Positions 6,994 through 14,673 of a stretch of DNA of 28,891 nt are shown here, piece after piece. The first letter of the stretch is position 1. Each line of letters begins with the position of its first letter. The notes beneath the pieces are model-generated. The model worked only from the letters and a program-made list of their open reading frames with translations. It was not told the origin of the DNA and searched no databases. A program made the translations under genes and the position numbers. Source of the DNA: a virus. The stretch spans positions 1-28,891 of IMG/VR virus record IMGVR_UViG_3300024265_000170; one strand, written 5' to 3'.

Positions 6994-9987
6994 CTATGAA
7001 TGGATCGGACACCTTTTCTTTGGTGGTTTTTCACACATAGAATGAGCAGCCGCTGCGGCCTGATCTGGCTTCATCCCCTCATCAATTAGTTTAGGGATAG
7101 CTCTTTGGACACATTCGTCCACAGTCTCTTTAGGCTTACGTGTTACCTTTTCGTGAATTAATTGAGCTTTTCCCAAAGCCTTCATGATTTCTTTATTCCG
7201 CCATTTCGAGGATCGTTTGGCCAAATTTTTCCGTAATTTTGATTCAGCCTCAGAAACCGGTTGAGTTAATGGAGATCTGTCGCCGACAATATCTTGGATG
7301 GCTTCTTTGTCCTCTTCCAAGAAATCAACCACAGTGCAGCGACAATTTATAACTTCTTTAGCCTCTCCGCCCGGCTCCCGCGGGAATTTTAGACCGTTAG
7401 CAAATGTCTCATCAACTCCGACCACATCCTCATTTATCGCCTCATGTGAATCGCGAACCTTGGAATCCCTGGAATCTAGCCACATCTTTTTAAGATTTTC
7501 AGCCTCATCTGGAAATTGAGCCTTGAATTCATTACGTTTTAACTGCTGGCCAATGGAGACTCCGGTCAAAGTTTCGGTCCTGGCGATTGTCTTGGCATTC
7601 GCGAACTCGCCAAAAACATCCTTGATCCTAGACTCTAGTTCAGTAACAGACACCGATTCAGCGACGCTTGAAGTTATGACATTTTTAAGCTGGTCCAATC
7701 TATTCTCAGTAATTGAAACCACATTTTTGGCTGCGATCTTCTTCAAAGCCTTCAGCGCGTCCTCGTTGGGATATGGGATCTCTTTAGGAACTGTCGAATT
7801 TTTATATCCATGGCGAGCGGCTCTGATCATGGCTGTTGAAGCGAACCCCGCAAGTTCTTTAATCTGGAACGCCTTGAGATCATCTTGATCCGGGAGGATG
7901 TCTTTAGTCTTTCCGCCATCTCTCCACCATGCTCCCAACCCTTTCCCGGTGGAAGCTTCTAAATTGCGTAGGATCCACTTTTCAAATCGTTTAAAGAAGG
8001 CCGCTGTCTCCACAGCCCGCTCCTCAATCATATCCTCAACACCCTCTCCTGAGACCAATTTCCAATAACTTACGAGTTCTTTCTCGGTCATTCCACAAGA
8101 AAAGACTTTCTCCCCATCATCCATTTCGTCAGATCCAGCTGAAATAGGTCCGCCTGTTTGGCCACCATTAACCCGGTCTTGATGCGTGTGGTCGTCTGAA
8201 TCATTTGCTAAAGAGGTTCGGCCAAGCCGATTCCCACTCTCATCGAAAACCCAATGGAAATGACTTTCACCCATAACCACCTTTCCGCCTGTGTCGCGGT
8301 CTGTCGAATCTTTGTGGACATGCGGCCCCTTGGATCTCTTTTCCCCATCATCATTTTCAGCCGGGGAAAGCCCCTCTTCTTGGGCCTGTTGGATAGCCCT
8401 TGGAATCGCGATATGTAATGCAACGCCCTGGACAGCAGCTTCGCCGACCAACTCAATCACACGGTCATCAAAGCCTGTATCTGTTTCAACGACATCGTTA
8501 TTAGCCATGTCATTCTGGGCATTTGCGGTATCTATTTTCTCTTGCCCTCTCCCTGCAGCCAATTGGAACGGGCTAGCCGACCTATTAGCTTGAGCGACCG
8601 CTGGAACGATCTTGCCCGATCCGTCTTCAAGCGGCGGAAGCTTCCATATCTTTTCTCTGATCTCATCGATTGAAGCTCCTGTTCCTTTCATTGCGTTGGC
8701 TATTGCTCCCAGCTTAACTAAATCTTCCTTCAAAGCTTCTATGTCATCGAAACTAAAGCCCATTCTGAGATTGCGTTCTTTCTTTAAAACAATAGGGGAC
8801 TTGTTTATCGCAGCTGCGATGATCGCCACAATCGGCATGATCGTATCTATATAATAAGTTGTGTTCTGGATTAAAGCGTTGGAGAAGGTGGCTCCATCAA
8901 GCAAACCGACCTTGATTGGCGGAACATTAAAGGCTGACAAGATCGGCTCTTTATTATTCTTCAAGAAATCAATCAGAGATGTTTGGCCAGGATTTTGCTC
9001 CATCTCTTTATATTCCATCCCGTCTGGAAGGATTAAGGTCTTGTGATGATTACGCTTTCCGGTAAATTGAGCAGAGAAACTCTTCTCTAATCGATTAACC
9101 TGCTCTCTGGTCAGCTTCCTTTTGGCCTGGATAACCCCGCCAAGTCTTGCGCCCTGCTTATAAAATCTGAGCATATGCTCCATGGCATATCGATCGAGCA
9201 GAATATTTTTGATTACGCCGACAATTGGAGAATGGCCAACCAATGGATCGCATGGATTGGGGAGCTTAATGTGGATAACTTCTTCGGCTGGGAATTCAAT
9301 ATCAGCCTCATCATTGATCATTTTATAGCCGCGGATGAATTTATTGTGGTTTTCCTCATCAATAACAGCCTCGACTAAAGCTGAGTTGAGCCTGAACATA
9401 TTTTTGACATTGGTCTTTCTTATTCGATCCATGGCCTCTTGGAGTCTTTGAGATGATCCATCCGAAAGATCTGAACCGGCCTGATCACACCAAATAAAAG
9501 CTTCACCGGTTGCCAACAAATCCATGACGATGAGCATCCAGAATTCAATCCCCGTCATTATACTGTTAGGAAATCTCATGACGTTCATCTCTGGCTCGCC
9601 GCTGGCATCGACCCAAACTTCTTTTGAGACTGTACCTTTTGAACCATCTGGATTTTCTATCTCTTCCTTTTTAAAGAACCTCTTATCTAATTTAACCGGT
9701 AGAGCGCCAATTGTTTTGGCAATAGTATGGACCGCTATGAAGAACCAAGTCTCAGTACAATATAATCTTTGGAGAAACATCTTATTAACTTGCTCGTCGA
9801 CGACATTGAAGAAGCCTCCGAGAGGTGCAGCGCCATCGGTTGAGACGGCTTTTTCCTCAATGATTGCAATCTGTTCATTAAATTCCTTTTCATCAGCGAG
9901 CTTATCAAATTCATTTTGCAAATCTTTTATTTGATTTTCTAAGTCGCTTGTCTTCTTTTTGAATGGATTCAAATCTTTTATTTTCAT
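6994..9987 (-). CDS. Portal protein fused to Mu gpF-like head protein
   Basis: 997 aa, about twice a normal HK97-type portal. Residues about 55-450 are a phage portal domain (TETWFFIAVHTIAKTIGALP, the long clip/wing region, EPILSAFNVPP, GATFSNA). Residues 553-615 hold a His-rich module (PHVHKD, ESHFHW, DDHTHQD, GGQTGGP), probably metal binding. Residues about 790-890 are a Mu gpF-like minor head domain (ARTET at 802, DSRDSKVRDSHE at 838-849, INCRC at 880-884). The last 45 residues contain the phage motif ECVQRAIPKLIDEG...HSMC with Cys959, Cys985 and Cys993. ATG 9987 has AGGA 6 nt upstream. These are normally separate genes; the fusion would put portal and gpF-like copies in a fixed 1:1 ratio unless cleaved. 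Confidence 0.9.
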   Translation of the reverse strand: MKIKDLNPFKKKTSDLENQIKDLQNEFDKLADEKEFNEQIAIIEEKAVSTDGAAPLGGFFNVVDEQVNKMFLQRLYCTETWFFIAVHTIAKTIGALPVKLDKRFFKKEEIENPDGSKGTVSKEVWVDASGEPEMNVMRFPNSIMTGIEFWMLIVMDLLATGEAFIWCDQAGSDLSDGSSQRLQEAMDRIRKTNVKNMFRLNSALVEAVIDEENHNKFIRGYKMINDEADIEFPAEEVIHIKLPNPCDPLVGHSPIVGVIKNILLDRYAMEHMLRFYKQGARLGGVIQAKRKLTREQVNRLEKSFSAQFTGKRNHHKTLILPDGMEYKEMEQNPGQTSLIDFLKNNKEPILSAFNVPPIKVGLLDGATFSNALIQNTTYYIDTIMPIVAIIAAAINKSPIVLKKERNLRMGFSFDDIEALKEDLVKLGAIANAMKGTGASIDEIREKIWKLPPLEDGSGKIVPAVAQANRSASPFQLAAGRGQEKIDTANAQNDMANNDVVETDTGFDDRVIELVGEAAVQGVALHIAIPRAIQQAQEEGLSPAENDDGEKRSKGPHVHKDSTDRDTGGKVVMGESHFHWVFDESGNRLGRTSLANDSDDHTHQDRVNGGQTGGPISAGSDEMDDGEKVFSCGMTEKELVSYWKLVSGEGVEDMIEERAVETAAFFKRFEKWILRNLEASTGKGLGAWWRDGGKTKDILPDQDDLKAFQIKELAGFASTAMIRAARHGYKNSTVPKEIPYPNEDALKALKKIAAKNVVSITENRLDQLKNVITSSVAESVSVTELESRIKDVFGEFANAKTIARTETLTGVSIGQQLKRNEFKAQFPDEAENLKKMWLDSRDSKVRDSHEAINEDVVGVDETFANGLKFPREPGGEAKEVINCRCTVVDFLEEDKEAIQDIVGDRSPLTQPVSEAESKLRKNLAKRSSKWRNKEIMKALGKAQLIHEKVTRKPKETVDECVQRAIPKLIDEGMKPDQAAAAAHSMCEKPPKKRCPIHS

Positions 9988-10018
9988 GAGCCGTCCTATT
10001 ATTTTTGTCTGACATAAA

Positions 10019-10028
10019 CTATCTACAA
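10019..10028 (-). promoter_or_regulatory. TTGTAGATAG motif upstream of portal gene
   Basis: Minus-strand TTGTAGATAG, followed by TTTATGTC, 32-41 nt before the portal ATG. Candidate late promoter for the head operon, facing away from the plus-strand copy at 10116. Confidence 0.45.
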
Positions 10029-10115
10029 CAACCGGATAAGTTGGCGAAATAGCTTGAGTTTCTTATTAAACTTTTTATTTGATTTCTTTGACGTAATAAA
10101 ACCAGACCACGCAAG

Positions 10116-10124
10116 TTGTAAATA
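10116..10124 (+). promoter_or_regulatory. TTGTAAATA motif upstream of phosphoesterase gene
   Basis: Plus-strand TTGTAAATA, 50-58 nt before the ATG at 10174, in the 186-nt divergent gap. It is the only plus-strand copy of the motif and precedes the only plus-strand genes, which supports a promoter role. A TTGACG at 10088 is too far upstream for a standard -35/-10 pair with it. Confidence 0.45.
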
Positions 10125-10173
10125 TCTATTGAACGGAACCTAAAAACGAAACGAACCACAACCGGAGAATTGA

Positions 10174-11316
10174 ATGTCAGACAAAAAATCACGCCGAATT
10201 GCGTCCGCTGATCTATTATCCGAAACCGAGTCAAAATTCCACAAAAACGCCACAGCCGAAGATTGCATCAACGATCTGCGGCGAGTCCAAAAGAGAAATG
10301 ATTCAACCTTTATCACCCGCATCAAATACAGAAACCTTGGCCGGTATTCTGACAGAACCTGGAACCGATTCTTCGGAACCTTCCTTGAGTTCAGAAAACA
10401 GGCCGGTCTCGAGCTGTCCCGCGGAGCCCAGAGGATGGAGCGAGAGATCGCCAAACACGCCTCCCATGATATATATCGCGAGTTCTTTAACGATGAGGTG
10501 CTGCCTTGGTACAATAAACACGCTAAGAAAGACCGCAAAAAACACCCTATAAGGACCATGGCCGTCGTCTCAGATATTCATGACATCGAGTGTGATGAGT
10601 TTACGTTATCTGTTTTTATATCACAGTGCGAAATGAGACAGCCTGACATCATCGCTCTGAATGGAGATATCTTCGATCTCCCAGAATTCTCCAAATTCGA
10701 CAAAGATCCTCGAGCCATGAAAAGTCGGGAAAGGTACAATTTTGTTAAGTCTAGAATCTTTGCCCCGTTGAGAAAAGCTTGCCCAAATGCCCAGATCGAT
10801 TTCCTCATGGGAAATCACGAATTCAGACTCTTGAGACACTTCGCCGATCGCTCCCCTTATCTGAAGATCTGGCTGTCCGATATAATGGACATCACCTTCG
10901 CCGACTTCTTTGGCCTGGAAGAGTTCGAGATCAACTGGACTTCAAAGCTGGACCTTGGATGTTATACAAAAAGCGACATTCAGAAAGAGCTTCGCCAAAA
11001 CTACAAATATTATTATGACCAAACCTATGTCCTTTCTCATGAGCCTGAAACCTTTGGCATCTCTGGATCAAATGGACATCACCACACATTGGAGATGAGA
11101 TCCTTTTCCAACACCCCATCTTCTCAATACACATGGGTCCAAACCCCTGGCCTCCATAAGCTTGACGCGGAATATATAAAGGGCTTGAACAAATGGAATC
11201 TCGGCTTCCTCTTCGTTACAATCAACACCTTGCATAAATCTGTCATACAGGAGCCGGTCCAGGTCCATGAGGATTGGGCCTTGGTCAATGGCGTTTACTA
11301 TTCAAAGAAAGGCTGA
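10174..11316 (+). CDS. Metallophosphoesterase with N-terminal HNH-associated DNA-binding repeat
   Basis: 380 aa, ATG at 10174 with GGAG 6 nt upstream. Residues about 27-84 match the HNH-endonuclease-associated repeat: TAEDCINDLRRVQ, then LGRYSDRTWNRFFGTFLEFRKQAGL, a small helical module that accompanies homing-type nucleases. Residues 127-350 form a calcineurin-like phosphoesterase with all metal motifs: D134-x-H136, G164-D165...D168, G213-N-H-E216, H289 (SHEPE), and GHHH at 301-304. The enzyme should hydrolyse phosphodiesters or phosphomonoesters with two metals; attached to a DNA-binding repeat, a nuclease or DNA-end processing role is an inference. It is on the strand opposite to its neighbours and sits before the portal gene. 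Confidence 0.88.
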   Translation: MSDKKSRRIASADLLSETESKFHKNATAEDCINDLRRVQKRNDSTFITRIKYRNLGRYSDRTWNRFFGTFLEFRKQAGLELSRGAQRMEREIAKHASHDIYREFFNDEVLPWYNKHAKKDRKKHPIRTMAVVSDIHDIECDEFTLSVFISQCEMRQPDIIALNGDIFDLPEFSKFDKDPRAMKSRERYNFVKSRIFAPLRKACPNAQIDFLMGNHEFRLLRHFADRSPYLKIWLSDIMDITFADFFGLEEFEINWTSKLDLGCYTKSDIQKELRQNYKYYYDQTYVLSHEPETFGISGSNGHHHTLEMRSFSNTPSSQYTWVQTPGLHKLDAEYIKGLNKWNLGFLFVTINTLHKSVIQEPVQVHEDWALVNGVYYSKKG

Positions 11317-11318
11317 GT

Positions 11319-11582
11319 ATGAAGAATAAGGGCATATACGTTGAATGGGTTGATTCGGCTTCTTTGGATGCATGGGCAACAATCAAGGAGTTGGAGAAGA
11401 TCCTGTCTACAAAAAGCCATCCTATAAAAACATTAGGATGGCTGATTAAGGAAACAGAAGATTCTATTTTAGTTGCTGAAAATTGGGACGAAAAGACTGA
11501 GGCAACTGAAGAATCGACCTATAGCTGTGTGATACGAATACCTAAAAAAATGATCAGCAAAAGGAAGTGGGTCAAGCTGTAA
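11319..11582 (+). CDS. Small conserved phage protein, unknown
   Basis: 87 aa from ATG 11319, 2 nt after the phosphoesterase stop; AAGG lies about 8 nt upstream. An upstream in-frame ATG would overlap the phosphoesterase by 43 nt and is not preferred. The pattern VEWVDSASLDAW, then TLGWLIKETEDSILVAENWDE and a C-terminal IRIPKKMISKRKWVKL, is that of a small beta-rich protein common in phage accessory regions with no known function. It is cotranscribed with the phosphoesterase and closes the plus-strand unit. No clear terminator is visible in the following 77 nt. Confidence 0.75.
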   Translation: MKNKGIYVEWVDSASLDAWATIKELEKILSTKSHPIKTLGWLIKETEDSILVAENWDEKTEATEESTYSCVIRIPKKMISKRKWVKL

Positions 11583-11659
11583 CCAGTTGTCTGCAAGCCA
11601 CATAAGCAGCCGCCTTTGTATACATATAAAATTATTGCCTGTAGACAACATCATCCTCT

Positions 11660-11878
11660 CTATAGCTTTAATGCTGAAATATCATTGCTCGGAAGCTCAC
11701 CCTCTCCGCATTTTGGACATTGAAAATTATCCCAACAACCACCCCAAGAAACCTTACAGTCGTGACATTCCATATGCCTAACATACGGAGGATCAACCGC
11801 TGACAGATCGCCTAAGTATTTATACTCTATTTCTTCATCTTCCATCTCTGTAATGGTTCTTTTAATCCAACCAAACAC
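11660..11878 (-). CDS. Small zinc-ribbon protein
   Basis: 72 aa, GTG at 11878 with AAGGGA upstream; it begins 2 nt after the previous stop. Two cysteine pairs, CHDC and CPKC, spaced by about 14 residues form a likely single zinc ribbon (CHDCKVSWGGCWDNFQCPKC). The N-terminal 35 residues are charged (TEMEDEEIEYKYLGD). It may bind nucleic acid or protein; nothing more specific can be read. It ends the leftward accessory operon and converges with the plus-strand pair. Confidence 0.65.
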   Translation of the reverse strand: MFGWIKRTITEMEDEEIEYKYLGDLSAVDPPYVRHMECHDCKVSWGGCWDNFQCPKCGEGELPSNDISALKL

Positions 11879-11880
11879 TT

Positions 11881-12165
11881 CTAATCCCTTACAGTTGTAT
11901 AAATATTAACTCGTGTGGTCTTACCTATGAAGCCAGCTAAGACATCTCTACTTGCGCAGTCATTAGGGTATGGAGAGTCACGTCCATCAAGCCAACAGCA
12001 CAGAAGCTTAGCTCTTAATGGGTCTTTTTTTATCTCCCAATCATCGGCTAACAGATCATCCTCAGTAAACATATATATGCCTTCACTGTCTTTTTGAACG
12101 CACCAATCGTCCGCTCCACTGCGCTTGAATCTCTTTTCTGATTTAATCGCCTCCTGTATTGTCAT
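11881..12165 (-). CDS. Short phage protein resembling DUF2829/Tad2-type proteins
   Basis: 94 aa from ATG 12165, chosen because GGAGG lies 8 nt upstream; a GTG at 12174 overlaps that site. The pattern IQEAIKSEKRFKRSG..DWCVQKDSEG....EDDLLADDWEI resembles the EAL...G..v.R..W....l...D..A.DWe layout of DUF2829-like phage proteins, a group that includes the anti-Thoeris protein Tad2, which sequesters a signalling nucleotide. Similarity is limited to this sketch and the C-terminal half (LLCCWLDGRDSPYPNDCASRDV) is unfamiliar. An anti-defence role is speculation. Preceded by a short repeat shared with the gene at 20201. Confidence 0.6.
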   Translation of the reverse strand: MTIQEAIKSEKRFKRSGADDWCVQKDSEGIYMFTEDDLLADDWEIKKDPLRAKLLCCWLDGRDSPYPNDCASRDVLAGFIGKTTRVNIYTTVRD

Positions 12166-12185
12166 TGTTCTCACCTCCGCTAGTT

Positions 12186-12204
12186 CTATAAAAGTACATT
12201 CTAA
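12186..12204. repeat. Short intergenic repeat, copy A1
   Basis: Minus-strand TTAGAATGTACTTTTATAG, matching 20220-20237 except for one extra T. Both copies lie 19-21 nt before a gene start and overlap or abut the previous gene's stop. Possible promoter-like TTATAG element. Confidence 0.45.
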
Positions 12205-12401
12205 TAAGCCCCATGATCACAAATATATTCACGGTCACGGTTGTATTTAATTATGTCGCACCTATTGCACTTAATATTTTCAGTTGCCGGTCCCCACTCT
12301 GAAGACGTATTGAATTGTGAAGACAGCAAGCCGCATAATGTTTTTTCTGGCTCTTGCAGAAAATTAAGCTCTGACTCTTCATCAAATAAATGGCACTTCA
12401 T
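12201..12401 (-). CDS. Small Cys-rich phage protein
   Basis: 66 aa, ATG at 12401 with AAGG upstream. It reads MKCHLF...TLCG...CNRCD...YICDHG; the cysteines (TLCG, CNRC, and a late C) form a probable zinc-binding site, a layout seen in many small phage proteins. No further domain is visible. It follows the 92-aa gene by 4 nt and is clearly part of the same leftward message. Function unknown. Confidence 0.65.
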   Translation of the reverse strand: MKCHLFDEESELNFLQEPEKTLCGLLSSQFNTSSEWGPATENIKCNRCDIIKYNRDREYICDHGAY

Positions 12402-12405
12402 TTAA

Positions 12406-12684
12406 TCACCTTAAATCTAAAAACACTTCGCCGACTTCATAGCTAACATCTATAAAGCTATCACCGCGCTTAAAGCCATCAACAATATCTTTAAGCCTGT
12501 TTGGACTTCCAACAGTTCCAATCACTAAACCATTTTCATCAAGTCTATCAATGGCCCACAATGAATAACCCTGCGCTCTATCATTCCACCCAATTCTAGT
12601 TCTTTGAAATGAGTTCATATCAACCTTTATGTCGTGGCAATTAAACAACCAATTAGTTAATCTAGTTACGTTCTTAGATGCCAC
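12406..12684 (-). CDS. Hypothetical phage protein
   Basis: 92 aa, GTG at 12684 with GGAG 6 nt upstream. A small alpha/beta protein without membrane or metal motifs: it holds WNDRAQGYSLWAIDRLDENG and an LKDIVDGFKRGDSF segment. I do not recognise a family. A short intergenic repeat (12700-12717) sits just upstream, shared with the gene at 13467, so the two may be controlled alike. Confidence 0.6.
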   Translation of the reverse strand: MASKNVTRLTNWLFNCHDIKVDMNSFQRTRIGWNDRAQGYSLWAIDRLDENGLVIGTVGSPNRLKDIVDGFKRGDSFIDVSYEVGEVFLDLR

Positions 12685-12699
12685 TCGTTGCTCCTTTAC

Positions 12700-12717
12700 G
12701 GGTTATAATTTAGCTAA
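12700..12717. repeat. Short intergenic repeat, copy B1
   Basis: Plus-strand GGGTTATAATTTAGCTAA, 17 of 18 identical to 13491-13508. Each copy precedes a small minus-strand gene by 16-24 nt. Could be an operator or promoter element. Confidence 0.45.
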
Positions 12718-12720
12718 TGT

Positions 12721-12894
12721 TTATTTACTGGTTGGTGGTTTCCGAAGTGGTATAAAATAATCTACACGTATATCGTCACGCGCTAGATTAGCAGACCATA
12801 ATCCAAACTGGCTGTAGTCACCATCATTTATCCAGACCAATATCTCTGTACCATCTTTAGGCGCTTCTTCTATTGGCTTCCACTCACTTGTCAC
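12721..12894 (-). CDS. Small DUF551-like phage protein (57 aa)
   Basis: A 57-aa gene in what otherwise looks like a gap. GTG at 12894 with AAAGG about 7 nt upstream; stop TAA at 12721. The reading EWKPIEEAPKDGTEILVW followed by GLWSAN and DYFIPLRKPP matches the W.pI..APkDGt.ilvw...g.....lW pattern of DUF551-type proteins, very common in phages and of unknown function. This pattern identifies it as real despite its length. Confidence 0.75.
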   Translation of the reverse strand: MTSEWKPIEEAPKDGTEILVWINDGDYSQFGLWSANLARDDIRVDYFIPLRKPPTSK

Positions 12895-12906
12895 ATTATT
12901 ACCTTT

Positions 12907-13230
12907 CTATAACGTTGGACGTGTATCTTTAATATTCAAAATCGTTTGTACAAATTCTTGATTTTGGCCGTGCGCGTGGCACATTTTTTGAGCGATCTTT
13001 AACATAATATTGCAGCAATACTTTAAGTCACTATGATAAAACCAAGCCACTGTTGTATTCGGCCCAGCTAAAGGTATCAAGGAGTATTTGATTTGCTGTT
13101 TAACATCAGGTTGACATTGGTTGATGTTAACTTCTGATACCATGCCGACAGATCCGCATGACAGCTGTACGATGTCGAACGGTTTAAATGTTTTTGTTAT
13201 GGGGATCTCTTCTATATTAACCCAAGTCAT
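12907..13230 (-). CDS. Conserved phage protein, unknown
   Basis: 107 aa, ATG at 13230 with AGGGAG upstream. The core FKPFDIVQLSCGSVGMVSEV is a beta-barrel-like stretch seen in a widespread family of small phage proteins; the second half has IKYSLIPLAG, then NIMLKIAQKMCHAHGQN. No enzymatic motif. The last codons (ACG TTA TAG) form part of a short sequence also found at 13481 upstream of the next gene. Function unknown. Confidence 0.7.
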   Translation of the reverse strand: MTWVNIEEIPITKTFKPFDIVQLSCGSVGMVSEVNINQCQPDVKQQIKYSLIPLAGPNTTVAWFYHSDLKYCCNIMLKIAQKMCHAHGQNQEFVQTILNIKDTRPTL

Positions 13231-13239
13231 TCTAACTCC

Positions 13240-13467
13240 CTATGGTTCTATCCACTTAAATCTTGGTGTTTTTTTGACGGCATATTCCGATCTTACAGAC
13301 TTCTTAGCAGCGTCTAGTGACAAATGATATGTAACGCCGAAATAATAAGAGTTATAATTCACTAAGAACTTTTTGATTGGCATTGCATCATGAAAGTAAA
13401 TCTCAATCGGATGTTGAAAGTCACACTCTTTCCAATTTTCTAATTCTAAAAGACATTCGCCAAACAC
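13240..13467 (-). CDS. Hypothetical small protein
   Basis: 75 aa, GTG at 13467 with AAGG 7 nt upstream. A mixed small protein with IEIYFHDAMPIKKFLVNYNSYYFGV and a C-terminal basic part (AAKKSVRSEYAVKKTPRF). No family or motif recognised. The gap upstream holds the B2 repeat and a TTATAGAGAAGG sequence that also occurs before the 57-aa gene at 12894. Confidence 0.55.
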   Translation of the reverse strand: MFGECLLELENWKECDFQHPIEIYFHDAMPIKKFLVNYNSYYFGVTYHLSLDAAKKSVRSEYAVKKTPRFKWIEP

Positions 13468-13490
13468 AGCATCACCTTCTCTATAACGTT

Positions 13491-13508
13491 GGGTTATGAT
13501 TTAGCTAA
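13491..13508. repeat. Short intergenic repeat, copy B2
   Basis: Plus-strand GGGTTATGATTTAGCTAA, paired with 12700-12717. It fills most of the space between the 112-aa gene's stop and the 75-aa gene's start. Confidence 0.45.
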
Positions 13509-13847
13509 CTAACAAAATTCTAAAGGCTGATTTTTTTCAACCGCATAGTCCATGCCAGCGGCCAACATTAGTGCTTGGTTTTTGTCGAATCCATCCTCCC
13601 AGTCAGCAACTAACTCTCTCAATCGAGGCGATACTATTTTGCACTCGTCTACAGTTAACTCACCCTCGCAATCGGAGTGATTCAAGATTGGCTTGATGTT
13701 ATCCTGCATTTCTTCCCAACCCTTATTGCCGCCGAAACCTTTGAAGTCATTCATGTTAAATCCAGCGGCTTTTGCAAGAGCTTCTCTAAATCTATTGAAT
13801 CCGCCGTAAGACCAATGTGCATCTGTATGACTAAAATCTAATCCCAT
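13509..13847 (-). CDS. Conserved phage protein (GLDFSHTDAHWSY family), unknown
   Basis: 112 aa from ATG 13847; GGAGG lies 7 nt upstream and the ATG overlaps the preceding TGA as TGATG, implying coupled translation. The opening GLDFSHTDAHWSYGGFNRFR and the later LNHSDCEGELTVDECKIVSPRLREL define a recognisable family found in many phages. The His/Asp/Cys-rich opening hints at metal binding, but no activity is known. Expressed together with the XRE-type regulator and the two-repeat protein upstream. Confidence 0.75.
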   Translation of the reverse strand: MGLDFSHTDAHWSYGGFNRFREALAKAAGFNMNDFKGFGGNKGWEEMQDNIKPILNHSDCEGELTVDECKIVSPRLRELVADWEDGFDKNQALMLAAGMDYAVEKNQPLEFC

Positions 13848-14128
13848 CAAACGTCCTCCAAATTATCAAACAACCTTACAATCAAATAAGCCAGGCCACC
13901 AACGTTGGCAGAGGATTTTGTAAATTCAACAATCCTACTTTTATGGTGAGTCCCCTTTACAATAGTTTCTCTCAATCCAATAATGACAGCTTTAGCTGCA
14001 GAGCCTGGGCCTGATTTCCCAGCCTCCCAACTGACCACACTTCGAGCGTCAACATTCAACAGCTTAGCGAATAACTCGATCGACATTTCTAATTCAGATC
14101 TGACAAAAGCAATGTCTTTTGAATCCAT
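13847..14128 (-). CDS. XRE-family helix-turn-helix protein
   Basis: 93 aa, ATG at 14128, overlapping the stop of the upstream gene as TGATG. Residues about 4-55 form a Cro/C1-type HTH (DIAFVRSELEMSIELFAKLLNVDARSVVSWEAGKSGPG), with the typical S.e.FA..L.V....V..WE.G pattern. The C-terminal 35 residues may form a dimer contact. It probably binds DNA as a regulator; the target is unknown, and it is one of three HTH proteins in the window. Confidence 0.8.
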   Translation of the reverse strand: MDSKDIAFVRSELEMSIELFAKLLNVDARSVVSWEAGKSGPGSAAKAVIIGLRETIVKGTHHKSRIVEFTKSSANVGGLAYLIVRLFDNLEDV

Positions 14129-14610
14129 CAATAATCTCTATTAGGTTTCTCACAAGGTCCGCCAGTTCTGCGAGAGGAATCTGTCTTGACCGAACTACTT
14201 TCAGACTGAGAGATCTCCTTTACATATTCGACCTGTCCTTCATCAAACCATAGATTCTTCAACTTATTGTCTGCGGATACCTTTGGACCAATCAAAATTC
14301 GACCGCAGCCATTAATAAATACAGTTCGGCCAATCGCAATCCCTTTAAATCCACTGACTGAATCTTCAACCTTTTTACCTATCTCAATCTTTTGAACGTT
14401 GGCAATAGATTCGATAACCAGCTTGCCATCATCTAAGATATCGATTTGCGGTTCATCAAAGATCTGATCTTCAATTGGTTTACAGTCCTTTAATTCCTGA
14501 GGCTGAACGCCAAACCTTGAACAACCATGGATATAATCAGCTTTATAAACAGCCACCCCTTTAAAACCTGTGATCTTATCTTTTACACGCATTCCTAATT
14601 CAATATTCAT
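14128..14610 (-). CDS. Two-repeat phage protein, SH3-like repeats
   Basis: 160 aa. ATG at 14610 is preferred (GGAGG 5 nt upstream); a longer frame places that site inside the gene. Two tandem units, residues about 1-45 and 78-122, share G..V.D..(T/S)GFKG(V/I)A...... (I/F)(H/N)GC.R; each looks like a small beta barrel. The family is common in phages with one or two copies. The last 25 residues are Ser-rich and likely disordered. Function unknown; the conserved GC and GFKG positions could be a nucleic-acid or metal site. Confidence 0.75.
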   Translation of the reverse strand: MNIELGMRVKDKITGFKGVAVYKADYIHGCSRFGVQPQELKDCKPIEDQIFDEPQIDILDDGKLVIESIANVQKIEIGKKVEDSVSGFKGIAIGRTVFINGCGRILIGPKVSADNKLKNLWFDEGQVEYVKEISQSESSSVKTDSSRRTGGPCEKPNRDY

Positions 14611-14673
14611 CTCTTCCTCCGTTTGAACCATTTAATAACCCACTTAATAGCAGGCCATAGGTTGATTGTGAAT

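Noticed and set aside
7298-9934. Several plus-strand open frames inside the portal gene
   Set aside because: They are antisense shadows with low-complexity Ser/Leu composition, no ribosome sites and no family patterns.
10088-10122. Standard sigma70 promoter with TTGACG before the phosphoesterase gene
   Set aside because: No acceptable -10 lies 16-18 nt downstream; the recurring TTGTAAATA motif is a better candidate.
11583-11659. Inverted repeat GTTGTCT / AGACAAC as a terminator between converging genes
   Set aside because: The arms are 7 bp with a separation of over 40 nt and no T-tract.
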